This document shows, piece by piece, positions 63,964-64,000 of a stretch of DNA of 64,000 nt (positions are counted from its first letter, which is position 1; each line of letters opens with the position of its first letter). The position numbers and the translations under genes are program-made. Below the pieces are notes generated by a model that worked only from the letters and a program-made list of their open reading frames with translations, did no database searches and was not told the DNA's origin. This DNA is from Gemmatimonadota bacterium (GTDB lineage Bacteria > Gemmatimonadota > Gemmatimonadetes > Gemmatimonadales > GWC2-71-9): assembly GCA_022710485.1 (NCBI GenBank), contig JAKLGU010000003.1:115826-179825 (forward strand), given 5' to 3'.

Positions 63964-64000
63964 CGACGTCCTACCGGGGCGGCGCCCGGAGCGAACCGGG

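Overview
The window is high-GC, densely packed bacterial chromosome. The gene content is Gram-negative: many beta-barrel outer-membrane proteins, lipoproteins with periplasmic roles and a type Vd-like patatin. Together with a SufR-BCDSU operon, a bacilliredoxin, beta-propeller lipoproteins and frequent GTG/TTG starts with 4-nt GTGA/ATGA overlaps, it fits a member of Gemmatimonadota or a neighbouring phylum. That placement is inference; there is no rRNA to test it. parA, parB, two parS sites and mnmG at 42-46 kb suggest the region is near the replication origin. I saw no tRNA, rRNA, insertion sequence, prophage or CRISPR array.

Layout. 0-3.3 kb: molybdenum hydroxylase subunits and a mazEF pair. 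3.4-7.7 kb: a metal-uptake operon (outer-membrane porin, binding protein, ABC-3 permease, no ATPase) preceded by a small secreted protein that ends in the ribosome-arrest motif RAPP. 7.8-10.8 kb: a copper-type MbnP/MbnH operon headed by a small Cys-rich DUF2946-like protein. 11-13 kb: an outer-membrane protein and a lipoprotein. 13-18 kb: a GAF protein and copZ-copA-csoR. 18-23.7 kb: a five-gene operon (DUF481 barrel, class V PLP enzyme, LOG nucleosidase, deoxyhypusine-synthase-like enzyme, MFS transporter). 23.8-32.6 kb: NDH-2, QueG, an amino-acid permease, several secreted unknowns, a metzincin lipoprotein and PlsC. 32.6-39.6 kb: a GMC oxidoreductase operon, a membrane-fused PLC-like protein, arginase, DinB. 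40-46 kb: Nif3, bactofilin, M23, ParB, ParA, parS and MnmG. 46-49.6 kb: a NatAB-like exporter, a 3Fe ferredoxin and a bacilliredoxin. 49.6-55.6 kb: the suf operon. 55.8-64 kb: deformylase, patatin-barrel, FdxA, a thioesterase-hydrolase fusion, RNase D, MIP18 and DUF393 proteins.

The main signals that ordinary annotation would miss are regulatory. (1) A candidate metal-responsive arrest-peptide switch upstream of the metal-uptake operon, with a similar but weaker arrangement upstream of the copper operon. (2) A recurrent leaderless-promoter signature: a TATATT-like box 5-6 nt before the start codon. (3) A dispersed 8-bp repeat family (GCGGGGAA/GCGGGGCA) at gene boundaries. It forms terminator-like hairpins, extends protein termini and could hide the sufS ribosome binding site. 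(4) Short islands of A/T-ending codons inside queG and mnmG, two genes for tRNA wobble modification.
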